Part shown: positions 9,266-18,003 of the stretch, in pieces
Position numbering within the stretch: position 1 is the stretch's first letter
How the letters are laid out: each line of letters begins with the position of its first letter
Assembly (NCBI GenBank): GCA_012719455.1
Contig: JAAYAJ010000029.1
Coordinates: forward strand, 1 to 39,076
Direction: 5' to 3'
Length of the DNA stretch: 39,076 bases
From: Acidobacteriota bacterium
GTDB taxonomy: Bacteria > Acidobacteriota > UBA6911
Position numbers and translations under genes: made by a program
The notes under the pieces: model-generated
What the model saw: the letters and a program-made list of their open reading frames with translations, nothing else
Database searches by the model: none
What the model was told of the DNA's origin: nothing

Positions 9266-12200
9266 TTACCATCGCAGTTTCCCCGGCGTCTCGGAACCGC
9301 CTCGCTCCCCGCTTATAGTAAAAGGTACCAGGGTGCAGTTGTTCCCGCGATCCGATTCCGGCACCCGGACGGTTCCGTCCGGACTCAAATCGGCGCAGGC
9401 GGCCAGGTAATAGGTTCCCGCCTTGAGATCCGCCGGCAGCGACACCGCAATGGGCCCCACCTCGAGCGACTCCCCAGCGTCCAGTTCCCCGCAGGGGAGG
9501 GAGCGGAGTTCGGGGTCGTTTTCATCGACGATCCTGTCCGCCGACAGCCGGATGGAGTTCGTGAATTCCGGGGTTGCAGCGTTGCCGTTGTTGGACAAGG
9601 CGAACGAAAGGTATACGGCCTCGCCCGGCCGTCCCGCCGGGGCGGAGGTGAACAGGTTCGATGTCTTCAGATCGTGCGTTTTCGACGACTGAACGGATAC
9701 TGGGACCAGGGAGCAGGAATGCATCCCTTCCCAGTCCAGCGATGAGGGGCCGGGCCGGGTACAGATGCCGACATAGTAGGAACCCGCCGCAATTCCCGAT
9801 GGGACACGCAGCCGAGTGCTGAAATGGTAGTTCGAAGCCGCAGAAAGAGAACCGAGCTCGGCTTCATGGATGACGGCGTCTCCCCCGTCGAGAACCGGGT
9901 CCGGCGACCAGAGAAAGTAGGCGGTGACCGGAGTCTCGGATCCGCTGACGTATGCCGGGCCGTCCGGAACGGCCGAATAGGTTACGGTGAAGATCTCGCC
10001 GGGAGCGACCGGGCCTGGGCCGGATGCGGCTCCGGCAATGCTGAAGTGGTTGGGGAGAAAGCCCGGCGGGTTCACCGTCAGGGGGACGGTTTTGCAGTTG
10101 TTGCCTTCGTCCGCTTCCCGCACCGCATCGGTCGTGTCGGCGCAGGCGGTGAGGTACACCGTTCCCGTGGGGACATCCCCGGGAAGCGGGACCTGGAAAT
10201 AATCCGCATGGGATGCAAATGGTCCCAGGAAAGGAATGTGCAGATCCGCCATGACATATTGATAGGAAGCGAATTCGGGGTCAGGGGACCAGAAAAGGGT
10301 CGTGCGGGTGGGCGTTGTCAGCAAGGCGTCGCCGCCGCTGGAAGTAACGACGGCAAGGGACAGCGGCACACCCCGCGTGATTGTGGAGGGGGCATGGATA
10401 TCGGCCGTCAGCTCGTGAGTCTCCGCAGGCCCGACTAGGAAGCCGGCGAAGGCCTGATCGGAGTAGCCGCTCGACAGGGAGGTCCGGACCACAATATATG
10501 CCGGGCCGGAGGGGGCGGAGCCGGGTATTTGAATGGAGACGGGACCGAAGGCCCGGGATGCTCCGGGGGCGATCCCTGCGGTTTCGAGCGAGCCCAGGGG
10601 GAGGAAACCGTTGTCATCTTCGGAGAAGGCGTAGTCGATGCCGAACTGTATCAGGACGGGCCCGGAGTCGGCGCTGCCCGTGTTTCGCACCCTCCAGTTC
10701 AGCCCCAGGCTTTCGCCGGGGAGGGCCCGGAGGAGTTCGGGCGTGACCTCCTGCACTTCGGCCGTGGCCGTAACGGGAGAGCCGGCGCTTTGCACCGTAA
10801 AGGGGACGAGGGAGCAGTTATTGTCCTCGCGCGTTTCCACGACCCCATTCAGCGAGGGGTCGGCATAGGAATCCACACACACGGCGATATAGTGCACGCC
10901 CGGAGGAGCGTTCCGGGGGATGGTCACGGCCGATGATCGGACGTGGATGTTCTGTCCCGGATCCAGTCTGCCCCATCCGAAATGACGGATGGGCGGATCT
11001 TCCGGCGTGATCAGGGCATCCTTGGACCAGCGAATCGTGTTGAGAAAGGAATCCGTCCCGGCATTTCCGTCGTTGATTGCCGAAAACTCCACCCGGACAG
11101 TGTCCCCGGCGAAGCCCTGGGAGGGGGTCACGCTCAATCCATATGCACGCAAGTCATGCGACCTCGGGGAGAGGACCTGGATGGGTGCGACAGCGCATTC
11201 GTTCCTCTTGTCCCTGAAGTCCGACGGATCCAGGCAGACCAGAATGTAATGGGTTCCGGCGCTCAATCCCGGCGGGATCTGCAACTGGAGAGTATATTCC
11301 CGCTTCCCCCCGGGATCGATCGAGGGCACTGGGATAAAGCTCAACTGCTGGTAGTCTTTCCGAATTGGGTGGACAGACAGAAGGGCCCGCGCCGTCTTGG
11401 CATGGGGCCAGTGCTTGGAGCCCTCCCCGCCGTTTTGGATGGCAAAGGAGGCGGTGACGTATTCCCCAATCCCGGCGGCCGGCGAGTCCAGTTCAAGATC
11501 GGCGACTCGGAGAAAATCTCCGAGCGGCTCGGCCCGACACTCGAAGGTTTGGCAGTTATTGCTCTCATCGGTCTCCGCCACCAGGTCGTCGGTGTCCACG
11601 CATACGGTGATATAGCTCTTCTTCGGGGCATTTTCCGGGAGCCCCACCGTAATCGCCCCCCCACGGCTGATGTCATCACGCGGGTCGATGGCCCCGGTAT
11701 AAAAGCTCGCCAGGAGCCGGTCGCCCGGGGCGGGATCGGGATAGGGGGACCAAGTGATCCGCGTGCGGGTGGAGGTGAGCAGGGGGGCGGGCGATTGGTA
11801 GGTCGGCTTCCTGAAGAAGGATACGGTTCCGTACGCGCGTTTGGAAGGAATGTACCCCGGGGTATAGGGGTTGTCTAGAGACAGATCCCTCGGCGGTGCC
11901 TCGGCGCCTATATAAAAGGGAAGGTCGAAGGTGGCGATCTCCACGAATTTCAGGATGCCCGCATTGAAGTCCGTCTGCGCCCAGGCCTGCAGGACCAGGT
12001 CCTCCCGGTTGAGACCGTCCGGAATCCGGAGGGGGATCGGCCCGAAAAAATGGGACGAGTCTGCGGGCAGGGGATCGATGGTCTGCGCCCCGCTTTGCGC
12101 AATCGGCTCTTCGGATTTGGCGGCGCCCCGGGGCTTCAACAAGACCTTGACGGTTATGGGATGTGTGGCGGCGCCGCCGCTGTTGGTCACATTGAAGTAG

Positions 12201-13765
12201 AGGTTGACGGTTTCGCCGGGTGCCGCCCAGTCGACGTCGGTGGTTACGCCCAGGATCTCCAGGTCCGGCGGCAGCTTGGCCGGCGGGATGTCGGCCGTCA
12301 CCGTGACCGGGACCGAGACGCAGTTGTTGGATTCATCGCTTTCGCGGACGCTATCCATCAAATCCACGCATACTCCGAAATAATGGGTGCCGGGAAATGA
12401 AGGCACGACGACGCTCTCGTTGGGAGTGGTCCGTTCCTGAAGCGATCCCAAACCGTAGATCGGTATGGTCTGCATGATCCGGTCTTCCCTGCCGATGACC
12501 GGATCCCTCGACCAATGACTGGTTACGAGGACTTCCCTGTTCAAATCATGGCCGTTGTTCCTGATGCGGGCGGACCAGGTGATTTCTGCGGGGCCTGATG
12601 CGCTCAATGACAGGGAGGAAATCTCGAGATCGGGAATTCCCTCGACCCGGAAGGTTGAAATCACCCCGCAGTTGTCGGTTTCATCGAGTTCGATGAGGCT
12701 GTTTGCGGGGTCGGCGCAGACGTACAGTTCATATGTGCCGGGGGCCAACGTTTCAGAAATCGGGATCTGGATGGGGGGGCTGACCCAGGAGACATCGGCA
12801 TCCATCCCGGACAGGGAATAGATCCCCAGGTCGTGAATCTGCTCCCCTTGGCGCAACGCCATGGATACATCGAAGGAATCCACCGGGGCCGGGCTGGGAT
12901 AAAAATGAATAGCGGCGGTGATGGTTTCCCCGATATAGGCGAGATCCCCTACATTCCCAGGGCTTTGAATTTTGAGGTTGGGGACGTTTTCGGAACTCAT
13001 GACGGTGAAGGGGACGCTGGCGCAATTGTCGCTGGCATCGTCGTCGGGCACGACCCGCGAATGGATGCAGCCGACCAGAAAATAGGGGCCGGGGGCCAGG
13101 TCCGAGGGGATATGCAGGGGTATCGTGTCACCGTGACCGAAAGAATGAGCGACATAACGATCGTTGTCGTCCATAACGGTGTCTTCGGACAGGCAGATGT
13201 CGATGGAAATGGCCCGCGGCGGCACATTCCCGTTGTCGCTCCACTCGACTGAGAAATCAATGACTCCCCCGGCGGGGGCATAGGACTGGCTCGGCGAGAT
13301 GGCCGACAGCTGCAGGTCGACGTAATAGGAACTGTCAAGATCAAAGAACGCCCGTCCGTAGTTATTGGCCTCGATCGGATCCGCAAATGATGCGAAGGCG
13401 ACAAGTTCATAGGTGCCCCTGGGGGCTTCCGGGAGCGTTTCGACCGCCACCGGTCCAAGCGAAAATTCGGCGCCCGCGGCGATCGTTTCCTGCACCGACA
13501 CCGTGGTGCCGAACATGCCCTGTACAGACAGGTGGCAGTAGAAGGGGGCCGTGATGTCCCCCTCCCCGTTGTTGCGGAAGGTGACGGTAACGGAGAGGGG
13601 ATTCCCGGCATCGACCCTGGTGCTGGCGAGGGTGACCGAGATTATCTCGAGATCGTTCTCGGATTTCGGGTTGAAGACTTGGGCCGTCCCCCATCCGGCC
13701 TGGAGCAAAAGGAGCAGCAGGAACGGGAACAGTCGGCGGCGGGGCGTGGGGGTCTCGATGCTCAT
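9266..13765 (-). CDS. Giant exported protein of tandem CARDB-like beta-sandwich repeats
   Basis: 1499 residues. The ATG at 13765 begins MSIETPTPRRR plus a hydrophobic signal core and a cleavage region near GWGTAQ; GAAGGGTGG lies upstream. The open frame continues to 14341 but that part is antisense to the next gene. The mature protein is about 12 repeats of 110-125 residues, each opening with a DLxIxxL-type strand, then 'G..V...F.V.N.G', then a W/LSxDP stretch, and closing with YYLxVCxDxxxxVxExxExNNC, often with a paired cysteine. This is the CARDB (CARF-unrelated, adhesion-type) pattern. No catalytic domain or C-terminal sorting signal is evident; the C-terminus simply ends after the last repeat. 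Codon use appears somewhat less GC-rich than neighbours. Probable extracellular adhesin or scaffold; function unproven. Confidence 0.87.
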   Translation of the reverse strand: MSIETPTPRRRLFPFLLLLLLQAGWGTAQVFNPKSENDLEIISVTLASTRVDAGNPLSVTVTFRNNGEGDITAPFYCHLSVQGMFGTTVSVQETIAAGAEFSLGPVAVETLPEAPRGTYELVAFASFADPIEANNYGRAFFDLDSSYYVDLQLSAISPSQSYAPAGGVIDFSVEWSDNGNVPPRAISIDICLSEDTVMDDNDRYVAHSFGHGDTIPLHIPSDLAPGPYFLVGCIHSRVVPDDDASDNCASVPFTVMSSENVPNLKIQSPGNVGDLAYIGETITAAIHFYPSPAPVDSFDVSMALRQGEQIHDLGIYSLSGMDADVSWVSPPIQIPISETLAPGTYELYVCADPANSLIELDETDNCGVISTFRVEGIPDLEISSLSLSASGPAEITWSARIRNNGHDLNREVLVTSHWSRDPVIGREDRIMQTIPIYGLGSLQERTTPNESVVVPSFPGTHYFGVCVDLMDSVRESDESNNCVSVPVTVTADIPPAKLPPDLEILGVTTDVDWAAPGETVNLYFNVTNSGGAATHPITVKVLLKPRGAAKSEEPIAQSGAQTIDPLPADSSHFFGPIPLRIPDGLNREDLVLQAWAQTDFNAGILKFVEIATFDLPFYIGAEAPPRDLSLDNPYTPGYIPSKRAYGTVSFFRKPTYQSPAPLLTSTRTRITWSPYPDPAPGDRLLASFYTGAIDPRDDISRGGAITVGLPENAPKKSYITVCVDTDDLVAETDESNNCQTFECRAEPLGDFLRVADLELDSPAAGIGEYVTASFAIQNGGEGSKHWPHAKTARALLSVHPIRKDYQQLSFIPVPSIDPGGKREYTLQLQIPPGLSAGTHYILVCLDPSDFRDKRNECAVAPIQVLSPRSHDLRAYGLSVTPSQGFAGDTVRVEFSAINDGNAGTDSFLNTIRWSKDALITPEDPPIRHFGWGRLDPGQNIHVRSSAVTIPRNAPPGVHYIAVCVDSYADPSLNGVVETREDNNCSLVPFTVQSAGSPVTATAEVQEVTPELLRALPGESLGLNWRVRNTGSADSGPVLIQFGIDYAFSEDDNGFLPLGSLETAGIAPGASRAFGPVSIQIPGSAPSGPAYIVVRTSLSSGYSDQAFAGFLVGPAETHELTADIHAPSTITRGVPLSLAVVTSSGGDALLTTPTRTTLFWSPDPEFASYQYVMADLHIPFLGPFASHADYFQVPLPGDVPTGTVYLTACADTTDAVREADEGNNCKTVPLTVNPPGFLPNHFSIAGAASGPGPVAPGEIFTVTYSAVPDGPAYVSGSETPVTAYFLWSPDPVLDGGDAVIHEAELGSLSAASNYHFSTRLRVPSGIAAGSYYVGICTRPGPSSLDWEGMHSCSLVPVSVQSSKTHDLKTSNLFTSAPAGRPGEAVYLSFALSNNGNAATPEFTNSIRLSADRIVDENDPELRSLPCGELDAGESLEVGPIAVSLPADLKAGTYYLAACADLSPDGTVRVPESDRGNNCTLVPFTISGERGGSETPGKLRW

Positions 13766-13893
13766 GAATGCCACCCTTCGGCTTAGGTATGCTTTCCAGG
13801 CATGAACAAGGGTTCGGTTGCCCGGCATTTTATTATGGGGGGCGCCATGCGGTCCAGCGAATTGTGGGTGCGGGGAACCGTGGGCGGAGAACG

Positions 13894-13922
13894 AAAAGGG
13901 GCAGGCCCTCAAGGCCTGCCCC
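13894..13922 (-). terminator. Intrinsic terminator of the duplicated-domain lipoprotein gene
   Basis: A perfect 10-bp inverted repeat (13898-13907 with 13913-13922, GGGGCAGGCC arm) encloses a 5-base loop. On the minus strand it is followed by TTTT (13894-13897). It lies about 30 bases past the stop of the leftward gene ending at 13951, so it should end that transcript before the CARDB gene. Confidence 0.8.
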
Positions 13923-13950
13923 TGAGGTGGTGCGGAATCGGGCGGCGGGG

Positions 13951-15774
13951 TTATTCCCAGCCGCTCGGGATGCCGTGCTTGTCCATGTAGCCGATCGCCT
14001 CGATCTCGTAGATCTTCCCGTTGCGGATCTTGAAGACGTGGGCGGCGGGGAGGTCGAAGGGGCCGTAGTCGTTCCTGCGCTCGGTGATGCCGGGGACGCC
14101 GATGATGTTCATCACCTTCGGCTCGCCGTCGTGGCGGAAGATGGAGAAGGCGAAGGCCAGCCCCTTCTCCTCGTCGAGGGCGAGGATGCGGCGGTTGTTG
14201 ATGTCGCCGATGTAGCTCATGACTCCGGTCGAGAGCTGCGCGGCGCAGGTCATCCGGCGGAAGGGGGAGAAGTCGTCCTCGCCCGCCCGCGGCGGCGTGC
14301 GGTCGCCCGCGCTCGTGCCGCCGTTCTCCCTGCGCTCGCACTCGTCGGCGAAGGGGGCGACGGCGCCGTTGTCCTGAATGATCGCTTCATAGTAGGAGTC
14401 GGCGATCTCCCGCATCTTTTCACGCGGCACCCGCTCGACTTTCGGCACCCGCTCGAGCAGGGCCGGGCGCGGCTGCGACATGTTCGGGTTGAGCGGCCCG
14501 TCGCTGCGGGCCACCAGGTGGTCGATCTCAGTGATCTTGTGGTTGTCCACCTTCAGCCGGACGGCGGCGATGGTCGGTTTCCCATTCTCCCCGATCACCC
14601 CCATGAACCCGATCTCCCCGCTGTCGGGGTCGGCGGCGTAGATCTTGAAGTCGGTCGGCCCGGCGCTGGCCGTTTCCCAGAGTCCCTTGCCGACGGGGAT
14701 CTTCTTCGTGTTTTCCACCAGCTTCACGTCGCGGTCGAGCGGCACCCCGGAGGGGTCGTGCCGGGCCAGCGCGGCCAGGTAGTTGTCCATGATGTCGACG
14801 AGGCTCTGCCTGGTCAGGCTCCAGCCGTCGCTGGTCCGGTAGGGGACGCCGACGATGGCCATCGCTTCGATCTCGTGGATCCTGCCATTCCTGATCTTGT
14901 AGATGTGAGCGGCCGGGACGGTGAATTCACCCCAATCGTTGGGGCTTTCGGTCACGCCGGGCATGTTGCGGATCTTGAGGGGATTGGGTTCGCCGTCGTG
15001 GTTGAAGACGGAATAGGCCATGACCAGTCCCAACTCCTCGTCCACGGCGAACAGGCGCCGCTGGTTGATGTCGGTGATGTAGCCCATGATCCCGGTCGAG
15101 AGCTGCTCGGCGCACTTCATCCGGCCGAAGGCGGCCATGGCGCCGAAGGGGGTCGGCCCCGGCGGAAGGGGATCCTGGTTGTTGGCCGCGGTGACCCCGT
15201 TCTCCCGGCGCTGGCACTCGTCGGCGAAGGGGGCCACGTTGCCGTCGCTCTGTTCGATCGCGTCGTAGTAGGCGTTCGCCGCCCGGAGCATCTCCGCGCG
15301 CGACACGCGCTCGGAAGGATCGAGCGGCGTCAGCAGCCCGGCGCGCGGCTTGAGGAGGCCCGCCGGCAGCTCGCCCGCCAGCGGGGATACCATGTGGTCG
15401 ATTTCGGCGATCCTGCCGTCGACCAGCTTCAGGCGCGCCCCGAGCAGGGCCGGTTCCCCCTTGTCCCCGATCACCCCCATGAACCCGACCTGCCCCGCCT
15501 TCGGGTCGGCGACATAGATTTTGAAGTCGGTCGGACCGGCGCTGGCCGTTTCCCAGAGCCCTTTGCCCACTTCGATGGGATTGGTGTTTTCCACGAGCTT
15601 GACGTTGCGCGCAAAGGGCAGCCCGGTGGGGTCGTGCCTGACGACGGCTTCGAGATAGCGGTCCATCATCTTGACGAGGGCGGCGCGGTCCGGCTGCTTC
15701 GGTCCCCTCGAACAGGCGGCGGCCAAGGATCCGGCGGCGATTAGGATACAGAGACGAACCATTGTTTTTTTCAT
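13951..15774 (-). CDS. Lipoprotein made of two tandem copies of an NTF2/SnoaL-like (DUF8021-like) domain
   Basis: 607 residues with a lipoprotein signal (AAGSLAAAC, Cys21). Residues about 30-317 and 321-606 are two copies of the same domain at an offset of 292. Each holds HDPxGxP, VKLVENT, GKGLWETASAGPTDFKIY, GFMGVIGxxGxP, APFADECxRREN, QLSTGxMxYIxDIN and a final NGxIxEIEA strand. The VENT/GKGLW/RLKV-IxEIDH pattern resembles the DUF8021 group of NTF2-like proteins, best known to me from fungi; this assignment is by memory. NTF2-like folds bind small hydrophobic ligands or act as isomerases or dehydratases, but no catalytic residue can be named. The two copies are also very alike in nucleotides. 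CGGGAGCC lies upstream of the ATG; a strong terminator follows the stop. Confidence 0.85.
   Translation of the reverse strand: MKKTMVRLCILIAAGSLAAACSRGPKQPDRAALVKMMDRYLEAVVRHDPTGLPFARNVKLVENTNPIEVGKGLWETASAGPTDFKIYVADPKAGQVGFMGVIGDKGEPALLGARLKLVDGRIAEIDHMVSPLAGELPAGLLKPRAGLLTPLDPSERVSRAEMLRAANAYYDAIEQSDGNVAPFADECQRRENGVTAANNQDPLPPGPTPFGAMAAFGRMKCAEQLSTGIMGYITDINQRRLFAVDEELGLVMAYSVFNHDGEPNPLKIRNMPGVTESPNDWGEFTVPAAHIYKIRNGRIHEIEAMAIVGVPYRTSDGWSLTRQSLVDIMDNYLAALARHDPSGVPLDRDVKLVENTKKIPVGKGLWETASAGPTDFKIYAADPDSGEIGFMGVIGENGKPTIAAVRLKVDNHKITEIDHLVARSDGPLNPNMSQPRPALLERVPKVERVPREKMREIADSYYEAIIQDNGAVAPFADECERRENGGTSAGDRTPPRAGEDDFSPFRRMTCAAQLSTGVMSYIGDINNRRILALDEEKGLAFAFSIFRHDGEPKVMNIIGVPGITERRNDYGPFDLPAAHVFKIRNGKIYEIEAIGYMDKHGIPSGWE
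13954..14814 (-). repeat. Internal duplication, copy 2 of the domain
   Basis: C-terminal copy (residues about 321-607). It aligns with copy 1 without large gaps except in the linker after QxRREN/ExRREN, where copy 2 reads GGTSAGDRTPPR and copy 1 GVTAANNQDPLPP. Confidence 0.85.
14824..15687 (-). repeat. Internal duplication, copy 1 of the domain
   Basis: N-terminal copy (residues about 30-317) of the approximately 290-residue domain repeated in this lipoprotein. The stretch around 15520-15570 is nearly identical in bases to copy 2 around 14630-14690, including synonymous positions. Confidence 0.85.
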
Positions 15775-15875
15775 CTGCGGCTCCCGGTTTGGGCCCCGGA
15801 ACGTCGGGGCTGTTTGTCGTGTCCCTTCTTCAGGATGGCAGTGATACGTTAACGCAAATGGGGGGCGGGGGCAGC

Positions 15876-15911
15876 AAAAAAAAGGCCCCCGGGGCCGGTG
15901 CCCCGGAGGCC
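15876..15911 (-). terminator. Strong intrinsic terminator of the AOR-ferredoxin operon
   Basis: Arms 15884-15895 and 15900-15911 pair over 12 bp with a single mismatch (GGCC[C/T]CCGGGGC) around a 4-base loop. On the minus strand eight T follow (15876-15883). It sits 24 bases after the stop at 15935. Confidence 0.92.
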
Positions 15912-15934
15912 GTTCGGAGCGGCCGCGGTTTGGC

Positions 15935-17986
15935 CTACCCCAGCTTGCCCTTGTCCTGGAGATAGTCGGCCGCGTACTTCATGTCGAGGTCCTCCAGCGT
16001 CTTGCGGGTGGGGTAACCTGATTCGGTATTCCACCCTTCTTCCTTGTAGAAGTGGGTCTTGAAGGTGTCCACCCCTTCCCGGGTGAAGTAGAGCTCCCGG
16101 CAGTTTTCCCACTGCCACTTGGAACCGTCGAAGATGGGGAGTTCGGTGGCATAGCCGCAATAGGAGGCCCCCGGCCGGTAGTAGTACCCGGTGAAGTTTT
16201 CCATGTTGCGGTGGCGCCCCTGCAGGACGAAGATCGCCCTCTTCAGGTTCCAGGCGCGCCGGCCGATTTCCAGGCCGTCCTGGAAGGTGTGGTTGCGCCC
16301 GGTGACGGCGTTGAGGTACCGGGGCTCGAGTTCAGGCGTGTGCCCGTAGCCCTTGGGGTGGGCCTGGTTGTAGAGCTGGGAGTAGCCCCAGTCGCAGAAA
16401 CCCACCGATTCCTTGTAGTAGTTCCAGTAGTGTTGGTGCCAGGCCACCCACTTGGCGGTGTGCTCGGAGTAGATCCCGGTCTTGTAGGCCTGTTCCCCCT
16501 GCCAGCTGTAGTCGAACCAGTAGGGGTCGTTCGCCAGCGTCCGCTCGGCGAGGATGTTGACGAACTGCTCGCAGGTGATCCCGCGTTTGGTCCCCACGGA
16601 CATGTCATGGTTGTTGATGTCGCGCGAATCGAGCAGGTTGCCGTAGGCCCATTCGACCCCGGGCATGGACCAGTGGTCCTGGTACCCCCACATGGTCAGC
16701 CGGCAGAGGGTGTTGAAATCGTCCGTCCGCCCGAGCTTCTCGGCAAAGCGCGCAGTTCCTTCCGCCAGCAGATCGCCGATGCCGATCCGGTTGGCCAGCG
16801 CGATGCCGTAGATCTCCATGAACTGCTCGCTCTTGTAGGCATCCATCGGCAGGGGCGAAGTGTCGTACTTGGTGCCGGGGCCGATGATGCCCATGTCGTA
16901 CATCTTTTTCATGTACCAGCCCAGCGCCGTGTAGGCGGGAACCCTCGGCTGGATCGGGAAGTCCTTGTTGTGGTCGGTCGGGAAGGACATGGGGCCCATG
17001 AAGCAGGTTTCCATGGCGTTCAGGCTGAGCTTCTGGCAGATGTCGGTCCCCTTCTGGTTGATTATGGTCGGGGTCTGGTGGTCGACAAGCGAATACCAGG
17101 TCGATTCCGCGCAGTCGTCCGAGTCCTGGCTGTGGGCGCGGTTGCGGTTGTGGCACTGCCGCGGGAGGCCGCAGCCGGCGCAGGCGGAGGTTATCGAAGC
17201 GGGTCCGAACCCGCCGAAGCCCCCCATCCGGGGCCAGGTCTTGTCCCACCATTCCCGGGTGTTCTTGAGCTCCTTGGGGTCGGCGATCTTGATGCTGCCG
17301 GTGCCGATGACGGCCACCGCCTTCAGGTTTTTCGACCCGAAAACGCCTCCGAACCCCCCCTGGCCGGCGCCGCTGCCGCCGCCGTGGATGAGGGACGCCA
17401 CGCGGGTCAGGTTTTCTCCGGCCGGACCCATTGTCACGATCTGGGGCCGTTGCAGGGAATAGCCGCTGTCGAGGCGCCACCACTCCTCGCCGAAGCGGAC
17501 GCCGGAGCTCTTCCAGATCTCCTCCTGGGTCTTCCAGGAATCGAGCCCCCACAGCGCCTTGGCGTCTTCCAGGGTGACTTTGTCGTCGACGATGTTGATG
17601 TAGACGGGGGATTCCGCCTTGCCGACGACGGCGACGCCGTCCCAGCCGGCGAATTTCAACATCGTGGCGAAGGCGCCGCCGAAGTTGCTGTGGCAGAACC
17701 ACTGGACCGGGTAGCACTGGGGGGACAAGCCGGAGACGCTGGTGCGCGCCGCCGCCGGGGTGCCGGTGCCCGCCATCGCCCCCGTCATCAGGGCGACCAT
17801 GTTTTTCGGGTGGAAGGCGTCCTGCATGTCCCAGTCTCCGGGCGCCACGCAGAACTCCCAGAAGAGGGCCGTGGCCGTGCCGTGACCTCCGCCGTACATT
17901 TCATATTTCTGGGAATCGAGCGCCCTGATCTCTTTCGTGGACAGATTGACAAATAGAATCTTTCCGCCAAATCCTGGTGTAGCCAT
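15935..17986 (-). CDS. Aldehyde:ferredoxin oxidoreductase family (tungsten/molybdenum) enzyme, YdhV-like
   Basis: 683 residues. The N-terminus (GFGGKILFVNLSTKEI, then YGGGHGTATALFWE) and the GAGQGGFGGVFGSKNLKAVAV block (pterin-binding domain 1) are typical of the AOR family, whose members carry a bis-pterin W or Mo cofactor and one [4Fe-4S] cluster. The C-terminus (HFYKEEGWNTESGYPTRKTL) closely resembles E. coli YdhV as I recall it. Cluster ligands are probably Cys269, Cys272, Cys278 and Cys531 (SVGFCDW). Spacing of the first three is CX2CX5C where AOR and YdhV have CX2CX3C. No signal peptide is visible. GAGGAGGAG precedes the ATG. It forms an operon with the ferredoxin gene 17 bases upstream, which probably carries its electrons. 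The substrate (an aldehyde, a carboxylate or something else) cannot be told from sequence. Confidence 0.9.
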   Translation of the reverse strand: MATPGFGGKILFVNLSTKEIRALDSQKYEMYGGGHGTATALFWEFCVAPGDWDMQDAFHPKNMVALMTGAMAGTGTPAAARTSVSGLSPQCYPVQWFCHSNFGGAFATMLKFAGWDGVAVVGKAESPVYINIVDDKVTLEDAKALWGLDSWKTQEEIWKSSGVRFGEEWWRLDSGYSLQRPQIVTMGPAGENLTRVASLIHGGGSGAGQGGFGGVFGSKNLKAVAVIGTGSIKIADPKELKNTREWWDKTWPRMGGFGGFGPASITSACAGCGLPRQCHNRNRAHSQDSDDCAESTWYSLVDHQTPTIINQKGTDICQKLSLNAMETCFMGPMSFPTDHNKDFPIQPRVPAYTALGWYMKKMYDMGIIGPGTKYDTSPLPMDAYKSEQFMEIYGIALANRIGIGDLLAEGTARFAEKLGRTDDFNTLCRLTMWGYQDHWSMPGVEWAYGNLLDSRDINNHDMSVGTKRGITCEQFVNILAERTLANDPYWFDYSWQGEQAYKTGIYSEHTAKWVAWHQHYWNYYKESVGFCDWGYSQLYNQAHPKGYGHTPELEPRYLNAVTGRNHTFQDGLEIGRRAWNLKRAIFVLQGRHRNMENFTGYYYRPGASYCGYATELPIFDGSKWQWENCRELYFTREGVDTFKTHFYKEEGWNTESGYPTRKTLEDLDMKYAADYLQDKGKLG

Positions 17987-18003
17987 AATGTCTCCTCCTC
18001 TCC

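Noticed and set aside
13766-14341. N-terminal extension of the CARDB protein frame
   Set aside because: It runs antisense through the 3' end of the next gene and a terminator; the signal peptide and ribosome site at 13765 give the true start.
16052-17956. 634-codon plus-strand frame opposite the AOR gene
   Set aside because: Shadow of the AOR gene; no motifs, low-complexity V/G/E composition.
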